Source of the DNA: Caulobacteraceae bacterium
Lineage (GTDB): Bacteria > Pseudomonadota > Alphaproteobacteria > Caulobacterales > Caulobacteraceae
Reading direction: 5' to 3'
Assembly: GCA_028291305.1 (NCBI GenBank)
Contig: JAQGII010000042.1
Location: 1 to 6,179 of the forward strand
DNA: 6,179 bases
This document shows positions 5,732-6,179 of this stretch, in pieces; positions within the stretch are counted from its first letter, which is position 1, and each line of letters starts with the position of its first letter. The notes below the pieces were generated by a model. The model did no database searches. It was not told where the DNA came from and saw only the letters and a list, made by a program, of their open reading frames with translations. Made by a program: the position numbers and the translations under genes.

Positions 5732-5857
5732 TCAGCCCTGGCGGGCCTTGAAGCGCGGATCGGTCTTGTTGATCACGTACAGGCGGCCCTTGCGGCGCAC
5801 GAGCTTGCAGTCGCGATGGCGGCTCTTGAGCGACTTGAGAGAGCTGCGGACCTTCAT
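5732..5857 (-). CDS. rpmJ: 50S ribosomal protein L36, zinc-free type
   Basis: A 41-residue basic protein of the large ribosomal subunit that packs against 23S rRNA near the peptidyl transferase region. The sequence opens [20 protein letters not shown] and continues [21 protein letters not shown], the long form with a three-residue insertion relative to E. coli RpmJ. Of the four zinc ligands of the C+ form (Cys11, Cys14, Cys27, His33 in E. coli) only one equivalent remains, Cys17; the others are replaced, notably Asn30 in YVIN. It is therefore a zinc-independent C- type L36, as is usual in alphaproteobacteria. The frame is open further upstream, but the family start is the ATG at 5857-5855. 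It is monocistronic, with its own promoter (5916-5944) and terminator (5675-5705). Confidence 0.96.
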   Translation of the reverse strand: MKVRSSLKSLKSRHRDCKLVRRKGRLYVINKTDPRFKARQG

Positions 5858-5915
5858 GACGTCTACTCTTTGTCGGGCCGCTTGTGTCCAGCGGGCCGGT
5901 GATCGGGAGGGCGTG

Positions 5916-5944
5916 CTATTAGTGGCAAGCCCGTTTTGAGTCAA
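5916..5944 (-). promoter_or_regulatory. rpmJ promoter
   Basis: On the minus strand TTGACT (5944-5939) is followed by exactly 17 bases and TAATAG (5921-5916), giving a start near 5909 and a leader of about 50 bases. The -35 matches five of six consensus bases; the -10 is moderate. As at gap, the -35 reads TTGACTC and overlaps a GAGTC, a GANTC methylation site (5938-5942). Confidence 0.6.
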
Positions 5945-5969
5945 TCGCGGGCTTCGATTTGGGCGCCGG

Positions 5970-5998
5970 GGCGGCGTTGCGGAAAAACGCACGCCGCC
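5970..5998. repeat. GC-rich inverted repeat between rpmJ and the right-edge gene
   Basis: GGCGGCG (5970-5976) pairs with CGCCGCC (5992-5998), and inside it TGCG (5978-5981) pairs with CGCA (5988-5991), leaving one bulged T and a GAAAAA loop. The eleven-pair stem lies upstream of both flanking genes' start sites. Neither strand continues into a T run, so it is not a standard intrinsic terminator. Confidence 0.75.
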
Positions 5999-6103
5999 GT
6001 CCGGGCCGGTTACGGCAACGATCACGCTCTAATTACAAAATGGAACCCGTTCAAACGCTTCGAGTGATTCCACTGGGCGCCAAACGGCTCTAGCCTGCAC
6101 CTC

Positions 6104-6179
6104 ATGGACCGCCGCGCCTTTCTGATGCTCACCGCCGCAGGCCTGCTGCAGCCGGAGGGATCCCCCACCAGTCGAAGCG
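6104..6179 (+). CDS. N-terminus of a probable Tat-exported protein, cut by window edge
   Basis: Only 25 codons are visible, open to the edge. The start MDRRAFLMLTAAGLL has a twin-arginine motif (RRAFL at 3-7) followed by a short hydrophobic run, the pattern of a Tat signal peptide. No Shine-Dalgarno precedes the ATG. A TAGCCT at 6091-6096 could be a -10 that would place the transcript start at or next to the ATG, so a leaderless mRNA is possible, but the matching -35 is weak. Family and function cannot be told from so little. Confidence 0.55.
   Translation, partial: MDRRAFLMLTAAGLLQPEGSPTSRS

Noticed and set aside
6040..6093. A 17-residue open frame just upstream of the right-edge gene, considered as a leader peptide
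   Set aside because: It has no Shine-Dalgarno, no run of a regulatory amino acid and no attenuator hairpin after it; a frame this short is expected by chance.

Overview
The window is high-GC DNA (roughly two thirds G+C by eye) from an alphaproteobacterium, most likely a member of the Caulobacteraceae (Caulobacter or Phenylobacterium type). This rests on the gap-pgk-fba order, a DUF2312/GapR nucleoid protein, a 41-residue zinc-free L36, a small secreted DUF6491-like protein, and promoters resembling the Caulobacter housekeeping consensus. No mobile element, CRISPR array, tRNA or rRNA was seen.

Layout. Positions 1-2911 (minus strand) hold a central-carbon operon read leftward: gap, pgk and the first two thirds of a class II fructose-bisphosphate aldolase cut by the window edge. 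A candidate promoter lies at 2983-3011. Positions 3076-3695 (minus) hold gapR and, directly behind it, an unrecognised basic protein with no ATG start. Positions 3841-4845 (minus) encode a ten-helix CaCA-family (Ca2+/cation antiporter) membrane protein. Its 200-base leader contains a clear yybP-ykoY (Mn2+) riboswitch at 4924-5046, with a matching promoter just upstream at 5054-5082. Positions 5198-5638 (plus) encode a small secreted four-cysteine protein, divergent from the riboswitch transcript. Positions 5732-5857 (minus) are rpmJ, with a strong intrinsic terminator at 5675-5705 and a promoter at 5916-5944. A Tat-type N-terminus starts at 6104 (plus) and runs off the right edge.

How the parts fit. 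gap, pgk and fba supply consecutive steps of lower glycolysis/gluconeogenesis. The most interesting unit is the riboswitch plus antiporter. The RNA class senses Mn2+ and normally turns on Mn2+ efflux, while the protein keeps the two catalytic glutamates of the Na+/Ca2+ exchanger fold but has lost most of the other Ca2+/Na+ ligands. Together these suggest a manganese exporter that would ordinarily be annotated as a sodium/calcium antiporter. That substrate assignment is inference; the RNA motifs and residue changes are read directly from the sequence.
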